DNA of 43,624 nt from JABMOW01 sp964409335. GTDB taxonomy: Bacteria > Fidelibacterota > Marinisomatia > SCGC-AAA003-L08 > JACNLC01. Every line of letters starts with the position of its first letter. Position 1 is the first letter of the stretch. The DNA is taken from NCBI GenBank assembly GCA_964409335.1, contig CAYPCW010000020.1, positions 1-43,624 of the forward strand. Reading direction: 5' to 3'. The notes beneath the pieces were generated by a model that saw only the letters and a program-made list of their open reading frames with translations, was not told the DNA's origin and made no database searches. This document shows, in pieces, positions 35,453 to 43,572 of the stretch. The position numbers were made by a program, and so were the translations under genes.

Positions 35453-35962
35453 TTGGTGAAGAAAACAATTATTCAAAGCATAACGATCACCTCCATCTCA
35501 ATCATTTTAGGATTGAGCCGATTTCTTTTTATGGATAAAGACTTTAAACTGGTTAAAGAGGCACGAATTCTGACAAGGGTAGTTACTGAAAATACAAATG
35601 ATAGTTCGACCTGCGAGCTACCGGATATCATGTCTGAACCGATGGTTATCGACCTTGACTATGCACTATGTCTCTATAATATAGGACGAACGGTTTTCAT
35701 AGATGCCCGGGATCATGAGGATTTCTCCATCTCGCATATTAAAAATTCAATTAATATTCCATTTGATTATTCTGATGATTATATTTATCAAATCGATTCT
35801 ATAGATAAAGAAACTACATTACTAACCTATTGTAGTGGCGGTGAATGTGATTTGAGTATTAATTTAGCTGATCAGTTATTTTTTGAAGAAGGCTTTTTTA
35901 CTGTGCTGGTGTTTGAAGGTGGTTTTCCTGCCTGGGAAGAAAAGGAACTTCCGATAGAATGA
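35453..35962 (+). CDS. Membrane-anchored rhodanese-domain protein
   Basis: A 169-residue protein with an N-terminal hydrophobic anchor (residues ~5-25) and a rhodanese domain outside the membrane (VFIDARDHEDFSISHIKNSI, then EGGFPAWEEKELP). The active-site loop is TYCSGGECDLS, with C127 as the persulfide cysteine and C132 nearby. Rhodaneses carry sulfane sulfur or, by the same chemistry, selenium. It starts at TTG 35453 (GTG 35456 is equally possible) and overlaps the MauE-like gene by four bases. With the next two genes it forms a thiol/selenol cassette; a role as sulfur or selenium donor there is inference. Confidence 0.85.
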   Translation: MVKKTIIQSITITSISIILGLSRFLFMDKDFKLVKEARILTRVVTENTNDSSTCELPDIMSEPMVIDLDYALCLYNIGRTVFIDARDHEDFSISHIKNSINIPFDYSDDYIYQIDSIDKETTLLTYCSGGECDLSINLADQLFFEEGFFTVLVFEGGFPAWEEKELPIE

Positions 35963-36426
35963 AATTATTTTTTTTACATCCAAAAATTATTCTTGGATGC
36001 CGATTGATATTGGGCGCAATTTTTATCTATGCAAGTATCCATAAAATTTATGATCCGATAGGGTTCTCTGAAAACATTGATCATTACAACGCCATTCCCT
36101 TGGCATTCAACAACCTGATTGCCCTGATCATTCCCTGGTTGGAATTAGTAATTGGTGTGTTTTTAATTTTTGGCACGTTTTTGCATGGAGCCTCTTTTTT
36201 ATCCACATTGTTAATGTTTTTATTCATCATTTTGATCGCTCAGGCGTTGGCAAGGGGAATTGATCTGCATTGTGGATGTTTTAAAATCGTTGCTGATGCA
36301 GGTGCTACCAACCTTAGGTCAGATATGATCATGCGAATAATTGAAGATTTCATTCTTTTTGGAATGGCACTTATGGTCACCTATAGCGTAAATATTAAAG
36401 AAGGAACAGCTAAAAATGAGATTTAG
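35959..36426 (+). CDS. MauE/DoxX-family membrane protein
   Basis: A 155-residue membrane protein with four likely transmembrane helices (about 11-29, 50-72, 77-98 and 122-143). It belongs to the MauE/DoxX superfamily, whose members act as redox-associated membrane proteins. It has a Cys-Gly-Cys motif in DLHCGCFKIVADAG (C105, C107), placed after the third helix. It overlaps the rhodanese by four bases and the selenoprotein start by eleven, so all three are translationally coupled. It may move electrons or disulfides across the membrane to the partner exported protein. Confidence 0.82.
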   Translation: MKLFFLHPKIILGCRLILGAIFIYASIHKIYDPIGFSENIDHYNAIPLAFNNLIALIIPWLELVIGVFLIFGTFLHGASFLSTLLMFLFIILIAQALARGIDLHCGCFKIVADAGATNLRSDMIMRIIEDFILFGMALMVTYSVNIKEGTAKNEI

Positions 36427-37549
36427 AAAATTCTGGATTTTACTGTCGATACTTATATTATCAAATGGATTATCTGGGGGTGTAAAACATTTTCAGATAC
36501 TCTCCACCACGAATGTATCCGGAGAAATTGAGCCGTGTGGGTGACATAAGAAACCTCTGGGCGGTCTTGCCCGGAAAGCGACACTCATTGAAGACACCAA
36601 AGCCAACGGACTTCCGTTTTTCGTTGTAGATGCAGGCAACCTGTTTTTTAAACAGGAAAAAACAACTGCAGGAATCCCCATGGAAACTGCTTTGATGAAC
36701 TCAGAAATTATTGTGAAGGCATTTAACCAGATGGGATGTGATGCTATTTCTCTGGGATCTAAAGATTTCTCCGCAGGACTAAAAAATCTAAAAAACCTGG
36801 AAAAGAAATCCGAGTTCCCTTTTTTATCCGCAAACATAACCGATGAACTTGGAATAAATTTATTCAAACCCTATATGATCGTTGAAAAAAATGGCATTCG
36901 CCTGGGCATCATCGGATTGACATCTGTTTTTTCGAACGATGAGATTACAGTCGCGGATCCGTTACCGGTACTCGAATCCCTCGTAGGCGAAGTAAAAGCG
37001 AAGTCAGACTTTGTGGTTTTGCTTTTCCATGCAAATGAAACGGATGTGGCTGCAGTCCGAAATTCCAACCTGGAGATTGACCTGATTATCCAAAGTAAAT
37101 CAACGCGAAGATCTAATGATGGCGGGAATTACAATATTCCAGTCTACACCTGTGGTGATAAGGGTAAATATATTTATCGATTTGATGTAAATATAAATGG
37201 TGGCGGTGAGATTGTTGATTTATCAAAATTTGATAGTCAGCGTACCAGTCTTGAAAGGGAGCTCAGGAAAAAAGAACGGAAAGCAGATACGGCTACTATT
37301 GATAATATTACTCCGGAAGATCAGAAACGGTTTGCTGAAATAAAACGGTTAAGGACCCAGATGGACCAATTAAATGAATTAAAAAACTCTGTAAAAAATT
37401 CAATTGGGTTCGAAATGATTGAAATGGGTAAAAATATCACCGATGAACCTGAAATACTGTTAATGGTTGATGAAGGCAAAAAGCACATCAGTAATATCTC
37501 ATCACCTCCGGTGATTCCCTACAATCAGCGGTCTTTAAAACAAAATTGA
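36416..37549 (+). CDS. Putative selenoprotein: exported UshA/5'-nucleotidase-fold protein with Cys-Gly-Sec motif, metal site lost
   Basis: A frame of 377 codons with one internal TGA (36542-36544, codon 43) that I read as selenocysteine. Residues 1-22 form a signal peptide (MRFRKFWILLSILILSNGLS). Then comes EIEPCG-U-HKKPLGGLARKAT; in relatives the motif is EPCGC...GGLAR, so Sec replaces the second Cys. The phosphatase ligands are gone: the NDxHG position reads NVSG, the DAGD position VVDAGNLF, the GNHEFD position GSKDFS, and GGHTH is QSKST. A charged coiled coil spans about 275-335. AAGGA (36401-36405) precedes the ATG, which lies in the end of the MauE-like gene. A SECIS-like hairpin follows the TGA. 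The shorter frame from ATG 36680 would lack the signal and CGU site. The alternative is a nonsense mutation, which the intact frame, motif and hairpin argue against. Confidence 0.85.
36542..36574 (+). promoter_or_regulatory. UGA (Sec) codon and bacterial SECIS-like hairpin
   Basis: TGA at 36542-36544 is followed after 12 bases by stem CTGGGC (36557-36562), loop GGTCTT (36563-36568) and stem GCCCGG (36569-36574): six pairs including one G-U. The loop starts 18 bases after the TGA and holds GGUC, the SelB-recognised feature of E. coli fdhF, where spacing is about the same. The whole hairpin lies inside the coding region as bacterial SECIS elements do. Confidence 0.82.
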
Positions 37550-37624
37550 GGGTAAATTGATTGCAATGGTTTAAGTGGGGTTTATAAATTTCATGCCGTG
37601 ATTATTTCCCCAGTTTTTATTTAT

Positions 37625-37697
37625 GCGAAAGTAGCTCAGTTGGTAGAGCGCAACCTTGCCAAGGTTGATGTCGAGGGTTCGAGTCCCTTCTTTCGCT
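37625..37697 (+). tRNA. tRNA-Gly (anticodon GCC)
   Basis: The cloverleaf starts GCGAAAGTAGCTCAGTTGGT. The anticodon arm is CAACC-TTGCCAA-GGTTG, giving GCC. The T-arm is GAGGGTTCGAGTCCC, and the acceptor strands are GCGAAAG and CTTTCGC with discriminator T, as usual for glycine. No encoded CCA. First of three tandem tRNAs. Confidence 0.96.
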
Positions 37698-37699
37698 CA

Positions 37700-37723
37700 A
37701 AGCCTCGCAAGAGGCTTTTTTTT
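37700..37723 (+). terminator. Intrinsic-terminator-like hairpin between tRNA-Gly and tRNA-Cys
   Basis: AAGCCTC (37700-37706), loop GCAA, GAGGCTT (37711-37717), then a T-run to 37723. It ends two bases before tRNA-Cys begins at 37726, so it either separates two transcripts or serves as a processing or attenuation signal. Confidence 0.75.
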
Positions 37724-37725
37724 CG

Positions 37726-37797
37726 GGCGTCGTAGCCAAGTGGTAAGGCATCGGTCTGCAAAACCGATATGCACCAGTTCGAATCTGGTCGACGCCT
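37726..37797 (+). tRNA. tRNA-Cys (anticodon GCA)
   Basis: The acceptor is GGCGTCG paired with CGACGCC, discriminator T. The anticodon arm is TCGGT-CTGCAAA-ACCGA, giving GCA. The D-arm is AGCCAAGTGGTAAGGC and the T-arm CCAGTTCGAATCTGG. No encoded CCA. Confidence 0.95.
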
Positions 37798-37803
37798 CAA
37801 ACC

Positions 37804-37888
37804 GCCGAGGTGGTGGAATTGGTAGACACAAGGGACTTAAAATCCCTCGGTTAATTTAACCGTGCGAGTTCAAGTCTCGCCCCCGGCA
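37804..37888 (+). tRNA. tRNA-Leu (anticodon TAA)
   Basis: An 85-base class II tRNA. The anticodon arm is AGGGA-CTTAAAA-TCCCT with TAA in the loop. A long variable arm CGGTTAATTTAACCG follows, and the T-arm is GCGAGTTCAAGTCTCGC. Acceptor GCCGAGG pairs with CCCCGGC except for an A-C mismatch at the fifth pair; discriminator A. No encoded CCA. Confidence 0.93.
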
Positions 37889-37890
37889 CT

Positions 37891-38169
37891 ATGGTTGATA
37901 TTATAAATCCGATGGTCAAATTTTCTTATACGATCCTCAATCCGGATGGCGCACCAGATCAGAAATCATGGATTATCAATCTATCATATATAATTGCCAT
38001 CGAAGCAACCGGTCAGAATGATCTTAAATTGTATCTCAGTAATGACCAGATCATTTCCATTGAGTTAGGAACTGACTTAAGCAATTCCGATGTGATGGAA
38101 GAAATATTATCGACGAAAGCTGTCGGAAATGACTACAGTGTATATCGGATAAATGCTTATTTTAAATGA
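37891..38169 (+). CDS. Small hypothetical protein directly after tRNA-Leu
   Basis: An open frame of 92 codons that I do not recognise. It begins at ATG 37891, only two bases after the tRNA-Leu end, so there is no room for a ribosome site. ATG 37912 (MVKFSYTILNPDGAPDQ) is an alternative, also without one. The predicted protein is acidic with short alternating hydrophobic stretches (SWIINLSYIIAIEATGQ, LKLYLSNDQIISIELG), consistent with a small beta-rich domain. Its composition looks like real protein rather than a shadow frame. It may be translated from a leaderless or tRNA-processed transcript. Function unknown. Confidence 0.55.
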   Translation: MVDIINPMVKFSYTILNPDGAPDQKSWIINLSYIIAIEATGQNDLKLYLSNDQIISIELGTDLSNSDVMEEILSTKAVGNDYSVYRINAYFK

Positions 38170-38470
38170 TCATTTAAAGTCTATTCTGACCTATAATAAA
38201 TATTTATTTTATATCCTCAAAATTTTCCGGTTCGATCACAACTCAATTTATTCATCAGTCCTATTTTCTGTTTTGAATAAAATTAATCATTCAGGATTAC
38301 CCGCAGCTGTAGCAGATCATCGGGCTTATGGGTCCTAAAATGACATTGCTATTTACCATATAATTGTTTAAAGGGCTCGAAAAGGAACATTTTTTCAGAA
38401 ATTAAATACTACCAAACAACATTAAATAGTGAATACATTTCCCGTAACTCTAAATAAGAGAACACCAATT

Positions 38471-41368
38471 TTGAATTATAAAATTATCTTACTCATCACC
38501 ATTTTCAGTTTTGGATGTGTCTACTTTAATACATTCTATAATGCTGAACAATCATTTGATAAAGCGGTACGGTTAATTGATGAAGCGCCAGACGAAGATG
38601 AACTGCCCAGCCAGGCCAAGAACCTTTTAAGAGAAGCCATAACAAATAGTGAAATTGTAATTCAAAAGTATCCGGAAAGTAAATACGTTGATGATGCGTT
38701 TTTTATTATGGGTAAGTCCAGTTTTTTTTTAGGGGATATTAGTGCAGCAGATAAATATCTAAATCGGCTCATTTATGAATTTCCAAATAGTCCTTTTAAA
38801 GAAGAATGTGAAATTTGGCTGACATACGCACAGTACAAAAAAGGATATGCGGACTCATCATTAATAAATATCAATCATTTGTTGCATAACCCACCCAAAA
38901 GTAAAAATTTAAAATATTTATTGTATAATATTGTTGGAGACGTCGAGCTATCGAGAGATTCAATCCTGACGGCTTTTACCCATTATGAAACGGCGGCACG
39001 ATTAGCGGACAATAACAGTAAACGCATGAATTTGTACAATAAAATGATTGCCATTTCAGAGCAACAAAAGGATTATCAAACCGCAGTCAATCTGTTGGAA
39101 CAACTTGAGTTGTATGCGACTACTTCGCAAATGAAACAGGGGGCAATATTAAAGTGGATTGAATATAATCGAAATCTCGGGAACTATGATATCGTAATCA
39201 CAAAAATAGATGAATTACTGTTAGATCCGGAATATAGTATTCATCATCTGTCACTTCAGGTCGAAAAGGCCAAAATCTACCAGGCTCAAAAGGATTATTC
39301 TCGGGCAACTGACCTATTTAAAGAGATTTTAGAGGACCCGAAAAACGCGCGAAAAGATCCGACCTCTGAAGCTGCATATCATTTAGGAAATCTCGCACTC
39401 GTTGATGGCTTTGATCCACAAATCTCAATAATGTATATGGATAGTGTCACTCAAATTTTCAGAAATTCTACCTATCGTAATAAAGCTGCTAAATTGAAAG
39501 CAAAAGCCATTCAATATCAAACTTTAGAAGCGGATCTGAGGTCTGCAACCAATTCTAAATCCGAAGGAATTATGATCGAACCTGAAAATTTATACCCTAT
39601 TGATAGTTTAGCCGTTGTGATTCCGGACAGTAACAAACTATTGTCAATGGATCCGGGGATATCAGGACTACCGATGACGTCGGTATTTTTGCCAGATTCA
39701 TTGCTTTTTACAATGGCAGAGATGCTATTATTTGAGTTTAACCGCACTGAAATGTCAATTGAAAAATATTCAGAGTTAATTTCCGACTTTCCCGATTCAA
39801 AATATGTTCCCCAGTCAATGTATGTATTGGCGAGATTTCTACCCGAAGAACGGGTAAAATGGGAAGCTGAATTACTCGAAAAGTTTCCTGATTCAGTGTT
39901 TACGAAGGCGATAGAAGGAGATACCCCCGCATTGGAAAAACCGGGTAATATCTTAGAAAATTTACGAGATATTGCCTGGTTGGATATAAGTACTTCACCA
40001 GCAAAAGCCGTAGAAAGATTTGATAAAATTGCTGCAGAGTATGATGATCCCGTATCCGCATATAATTCTGCATATATTTACGATAAATATTTGTATGTGA
40101 TAAAGACGACCATCCAAAGATATCAGACATTCCTGGAAAAATACCCCGACCATGAACTGAGTAAAAATGCAAAGGGTAGATTAGAAGAAATAACAGAAGC
40201 CGTTCAGTCACTTAGAACCGAATCAATCGGATGGGTAGACCGTTTGACAAGTATTGTAAACATATTTGCGAAAGCTGACACACTACATATATCTTCTGAA
40301 TACGGTGAAAACCTGTTTTCTGCGATCCACGATTCCGTTACAACCGCTTCATCACTTGATACTCTGAATATCCATTTCGACGGAGATTCAATGTGGATCA
40401 TCACTCCATTAGATACCACAACCGTACCCGAAATAATAGCGTCGGTTTATATCCATTCCACCAGCGATTCGCTAACGCTGAAATCAGATTCGACTCCTTT
40501 ACTTACGGGCCAAAAGGGAAAATTCATCAGAATTATTAATCCACCGAATTTACTCGACCTATATCCACACTCCGATTCAATTCGGTACAGATTTTACGAA
40601 AAAGGCGTCGTTCCCCATCATGAACTTGATTCTGTAATTGTCCTTCTGGGATTAGATGAGGTTGTTGTCACAGATTCATCAATACCGGAGCCGTTATTTG
40701 TTGCAGAAATTGACAGTCTTTCGAAAACAATACAGCAGCTGGATGTTCCAATAAGGGGGGGTAACGAATTTACGAGCCAGATTTCAGGTTTAATAGAAAA
40801 ACCAATGGATTTGATTACGAACTCAGAGCAACAGGATGGACTTGAACACACAATTCCTTCTAAAAAACCAGAATTAAAACCCGAACCCGTATCTGTATAT
40901 CCTGAAACCGATGAAAAATTAAAACCGGATCACATATTTTTGGATCTACCGGCAGATAAAAATATACCTGATTTGAATTCAGAAAAAGGATATAATTCCA
41001 TGTCAAGAGGGATAGAATATATCGTTAAACCTGGGGAAAATTTGTATTCCATCGCTCAGGATAAATATCATGACCAGGCGAAATGGCGGGATATTTATAA
41101 TACAAATACCGATGTTATCGGTGAGAATCCAAATAAAATTTATCCTTACCATACCATCTATCTGGATGATTTAGAAAAAACAGGATCGACGTTTGTTACT
41201 ATAACATTGATGGTTCAACAGGGTGAATCTCTGTGGTCAATCGCTGAAAAGGTATATGGTGATCCCTTGGCATGGTCCATCCTTCTGGAAGATAACCAGG
41301 CAATATTAGCTGAAAATGGAAATCTGATTATGCCTGGAACTATCATAAAAATCCGGAGCAAGCTATAA
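38471..41368 (+). CDS. TPR-repeat lipoprotein with two C-terminal LysM domains
   Basis: A protein of about 965 residues. From TTG 38471 it starts MNYKIILLITIFSFGCVYFN, a classical lipoprotein signal ending at the lipobox Cys. GTG 38429 would add 14 residues ahead of it. The N-terminal half has BamD/YbgF-like tetratricopeptides (YPESKYVDDAFFIMGKSSFF, EFPNSPFKEECEIWLTYAQ, KDYSRATDLFKEILED, DFPDSKYVPQSMYVLARFLP). A long Ser/Asp/Thr-rich linker follows. Two LysM domains end it (EYIVKPGENLYSIAQDKYHD and LMVQQGESLWSIAEKVYGDP, the last ~117 residues), which bind peptidoglycan. It probably links the outer membrane to the cell wall. It ends three bases before pyrK, so it may share a transcript with the pyrimidine genes. 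Confidence 0.82.
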   Translation: MNYKIILLITIFSFGCVYFNTFYNAEQSFDKAVRLIDEAPDEDELPSQAKNLLREAITNSEIVIQKYPESKYVDDAFFIMGKSSFFLGDISAADKYLNRLIYEFPNSPFKEECEIWLTYAQYKKGYADSSLININHLLHNPPKSKNLKYLLYNIVGDVELSRDSILTAFTHYETAARLADNNSKRMNLYNKMIAISEQQKDYQTAVNLLEQLELYATTSQMKQGAILKWIEYNRNLGNYDIVITKIDELLLDPEYSIHHLSLQVEKAKIYQAQKDYSRATDLFKEILEDPKNARKDPTSEAAYHLGNLALVDGFDPQISIMYMDSVTQIFRNSTYRNKAAKLKAKAIQYQTLEADLRSATNSKSEGIMIEPENLYPIDSLAVVIPDSNKLLSMDPGISGLPMTSVFLPDSLLFTMAEMLLFEFNRTEMSIEKYSELISDFPDSKYVPQSMYVLARFLPEERVKWEAELLEKFPDSVFTKAIEGDTPALEKPGNILENLRDIAWLDISTSPAKAVERFDKIAAEYDDPVSAYNSAYIYDKYLYVIKTTIQRYQTFLEKYPDHELSKNAKGRLEEITEAVQSLRTESIGWVDRLTSIVNIFAKADTLHISSEYGENLFSAIHDSVTTASSLDTLNIHFDGDSMWIITPLDTTTVPEIIASVYIHSTSDSLTLKSDSTPLLTGQKGKFIRIINPPNLLDLYPHSDSIRYRFYEKGVVPHHELDSVIVLLGLDEVVVTDSSIPEPLFVAEIDSLSKTIQQLDVPIRGGNEFTSQISGLIEKPMDLITNSEQQDGLEHTIPSKKPELKPEPVSVYPETDEKLKPDHIFLDLPADKNIPDLNSEKGYNSMSRGIEYIVKPGENLYSIAQDKYHDQAKWRDIYNTNTDVIGENPNKIYPYHTIYLDDLEKTGSTFVTITLMVQQGESLWSIAEKVYGDPLAWSILLEDNQAILAENGNLIMPGTIIKIRSKL

Positions 41369-41371
41369 TAT

Positions 41372-42160
41372 ATGGTTAATGAATGTGCTATTGTTGAATC
41401 AAATACACTTATATCTTCTGTATTTTGGAAAATGGATTTGTCCGCTCCGCTAATCGCAAATCACTGTAAACCGGGACAATTTATCAATATCCTACCCGAT
41501 ACCAAATGGAGCCATACGATGCGTCGTCCAATGAGTATCGCCGGTCGATCATCCGAAAAAATTAGCATTGTTTACAAGGTCATCGGAGAAGGATCGGCTA
41601 AAATGGCAACCATAAAACCGGGTGATTCTCTGGATATAATCGGTCCGTTGGGTAATTATTGGATTGATTTTGAAAATGGATTTCCGATACTCCTGGCAGG
41701 CGGTGTCGGTGTTGCTCCCATACTTTTCTTACATGATCACCTGACAAAACATCATATTTCCCATAAGATGATAATGGGTACGCGTACAAAGGATGAACAT
41801 ATTTTTTCCTCACTCCCGGAAAGTGACTTTATTCGCACAACCGATGACGGAACTTATGGTTTGAAGGGTACCGTTGTGGATGCTCTGCGCAAAATGCAGA
41901 AACCGGTTCGGCAACAGATCAAAATCTACGCATGTGGTCCACCGGGGATGCTAAATGCCGTAAACCAGTTTTCACATTATCATAAACTTACTGATTATCT
42001 TGCAGTGGAAACGATAATGGCGTGCGGATATGGAATTTGTCAGGGATGTGCACTAAAGACAACCCGAAAACAGACTTCACCGGATTCATACCGAAAGCGC
42101 TATGTATTAGCCTGTGTAGATGGACCTATTTTTAATGGTAAAGACATTTTATTATGTTGA
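41372..42160 (+). CDS. pyrK: Dihydroorotate dehydrogenase electron-transfer subunit PyrK
   Basis: A 262-residue FAD/[2Fe-2S] protein that passes electrons from PyrD to NAD. The FAD-binding part has the RRPMSIAG motif, the pyridine-nucleotide part has FPILLAGGVGVAPILFL and IYACGPPGML, and the C-terminal iron-sulfur ligands are MACGYGICQGCALKT and YVLACVDGP (four Cys). It overlaps pyrD by seven bases, the normal pyrK-pyrD pairing of class 1B dihydroorotate dehydrogenase. Pyrimidine synthesis here is therefore NAD-linked, consistent with an anaerobic or facultative life. Confidence 0.93.
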   Translation: MVNECAIVESNTLISSVFWKMDLSAPLIANHCKPGQFINILPDTKWSHTMRRPMSIAGRSSEKISIVYKVIGEGSAKMATIKPGDSLDIIGPLGNYWIDFENGFPILLAGGVGVAPILFLHDHLTKHHISHKMIMGTRTKDEHIFSSLPESDFIRTTDDGTYGLKGTVVDALRKMQKPVRQQIKIYACGPPGMLNAVNQFSHYHKLTDYLAVETIMACGYGICQGCALKTTRKQTSPDSYRKRYVLACVDGPIFNGKDILLC

Positions 42161-43065
42161 CCGTCCATGTCTGTGATTTATCATTTTCATCGCCGGTATT
42201 AACAGCCAGTGGTACCTTTGGCTATGGTGATGAGGTCGTTGACCTTGTTGATGTCAATTTATTAGGTGGAATTGTCACCAAATCGGTAACATTACGCCCA
42301 AGAGAGGGGAATCCACCGCCCAGAATTTGTGAAACACCATCAGGGATGTTGAATTCTATCGGGCTTGCAAATGTTGGTGTAGATAAATTTTGTCATGAAA
42401 AATTACCGAATCTGAATAAACTAAAAACACATGTTATAGTCAATGTCGCAGGATATGCTATTGAGGATTATGTCGAGACGCTTGAACGGATTGAACTTCA
42501 TAATCCACAAATTACCGGTTATGAAATCAATGTTTCGTGTCCGAATGTTAAACAGGGGGGAATGCAGTTTGGGGTTGACCCGCATCTGACTGAAAAACTG
42601 ACACATGAATTAAGAAAAAAAACCAAAAAACTGCTGATATTAAAATTAAGTCCAAATGTGACGAAAATAGAAGATATAGCAAAAGCGGCTGTGAATGGAG
42701 GCGCAGACCTGATCAGCGCCATCAACACCATCGTGGGGATGGGCGTGGATATTCGCAGCAGGCGTCCTACCCTGAATACTGTTTTTGGCGGATTATCCGG
42801 ACCCGCGATCAAACCCATCGCATTGGCAAATGTCCATAAGATATTCAAGTCTGTAGAAATTCCAATAATTGGTATTGGTGGTATTTCTTCTGCAAAGGAT
42901 GTCATAGAATTTATTCTTGCCGGGGCAGACCTAGTCCAGATTGGAACGTCTAACTTTTTAAATCCTGCAGTAGGGATACACATAATTTCAGAGTTAAAAG
43001 CATACTGTAAAAAAGAAAATATTACTTCTTTGCATGGAGCCAAAGGGACGCTTGAATATTATTAA
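42154..43065 (+). CDS. pyrD: Dihydroorotate dehydrogenase, class 1B catalytic subunit
   Basis: A 303-residue FMN-dependent TIM-barrel enzyme oxidising dihydroorotate to orotate. Conserved blocks are SPVLTASGTFGYGDE, GGIVTKSVTLRPREGNPPPR, MLNSIGLANVGVD, YEINVSCPNVKQGGMQFG with the catalytic Cys, LKLSPNVT, GGLSGPAIKPIAL and IPIIGIGGISSAKDVIEFILAG. Cysteine as base and pairing with pyrK mark class 1B. The length is standard. It starts within the end of pyrK and overlaps the RlpA gene by 14 bases. Confidence 0.96.
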   Translation: MLTVHVCDLSFSSPVLTASGTFGYGDEVVDLVDVNLLGGIVTKSVTLRPREGNPPPRICETPSGMLNSIGLANVGVDKFCHEKLPNLNKLKTHVIVNVAGYAIEDYVETLERIELHNPQITGYEINVSCPNVKQGGMQFGVDPHLTEKLTHELRKKTKKLLILKLSPNVTKIEDIAKAAVNGGADLISAINTIVGMGVDIRSRRPTLNTVFGGLSGPAIKPIALANVHKIFKSVEIPIIGIGGISSAKDVIEFILAGADLVQIGTSNFLNPAVGIHIISELKAYCKKENITSLHGAKGTLEYY

Positions 43066-43516
43066 ATTCGTCGCCATCTTCGTTATTGCTGCGCTCTGGA
43101 GTTGCGCGCCAAACCCACGATACACTTCGGAAAAAGATGCAACTAAAAAATCTTTACCTAATAAAAATGTCAGTGTCCCAAAAAAAAATAACAAAACTAT
43201 TTATACGGGGATATCTTCATTTTATGGAAAAGATTTCCATGGCAAGCTAACTGCAAATGGTGAAATATTTGATATGTATGGCTTAACTGCTGCTCATAAA
43301 ACCCTACCCTTAAATACCATTATCAGAGTCACAAATACCGAAAACGGGAAATCATTGATACTGAGAATAAATGACAGAGGTCCGTATGTGGAGGGTAGAA
43401 TATTAGATTGTTCTTACGGGGCAGCTAAAAAACTCGGATTTGATATACAAGGTACAACCCAGGTCAAAATCGAAGTTATTGAATGGGGAGATGACGATTA
43501 TATGCACCATGATTAA
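43052..43516 (+). CDS. rlpA: RlpA-family septal-ring lytic transglycosylase lipoprotein
   Basis: A protein of about 154 residues. From TTG 43052 it begins MNIIKFVAIFVIAALWSCAP, a lipoprotein signal with lipobox Cys; AAAGGGA lies just upstream. ATG 43034 would add six residues. The double-psi beta-barrel domain shows YTGISSFYGKDFHGKLTANG, LTAAHKTLPLNTIIRVTN, LRINDRGPYVEGRILDCSYG and AAKKLGF, all typical of RlpA, including the catalytic-type Asp in NDRGP. RlpA cleaves naked glycan strands of peptidoglycan during division. There is no SPOR domain, so this is a short form. It is followed by a terminator. Confidence 0.92.
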   Translation: MNIIKFVAIFVIAALWSCAPNPRYTSEKDATKKSLPNKNVSVPKKNNKTIYTGISSFYGKDFHGKLTANGEIFDMYGLTAAHKTLPLNTIIRVTNTENGKSLILRINDRGPYVEGRILDCSYGAAKKLGFDIQGTTQVKIEVIEWGDDDYMHHD

Positions 43517-43572
43517 ACTTCTTCGAGTGGTTGGTTATCGTATCATATAAGACGATTATAAAGATCACCACG

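Noticed and set aside
36542..36544. TGA as an ordinary nonsense mutation making the metallophosphatase-like gene a pseudogene
   Set aside because: The rest of the frame is intact, the TGA falls exactly on a Cys of a conserved motif, a SECIS-type hairpin follows at the right distance, and the upstream genes are tightly coupled to the ATG.
36680..37549. Gene start at ATG 36680
   Set aside because: It would lack the signal peptide and the EPCG and GGLAR blocks that are present in frame upstream.
38153..38338. 61-codon open frame after the small hypothetical gene
   Set aside because: It overlaps that gene, has low-complexity AT-rich composition and no family resemblance.
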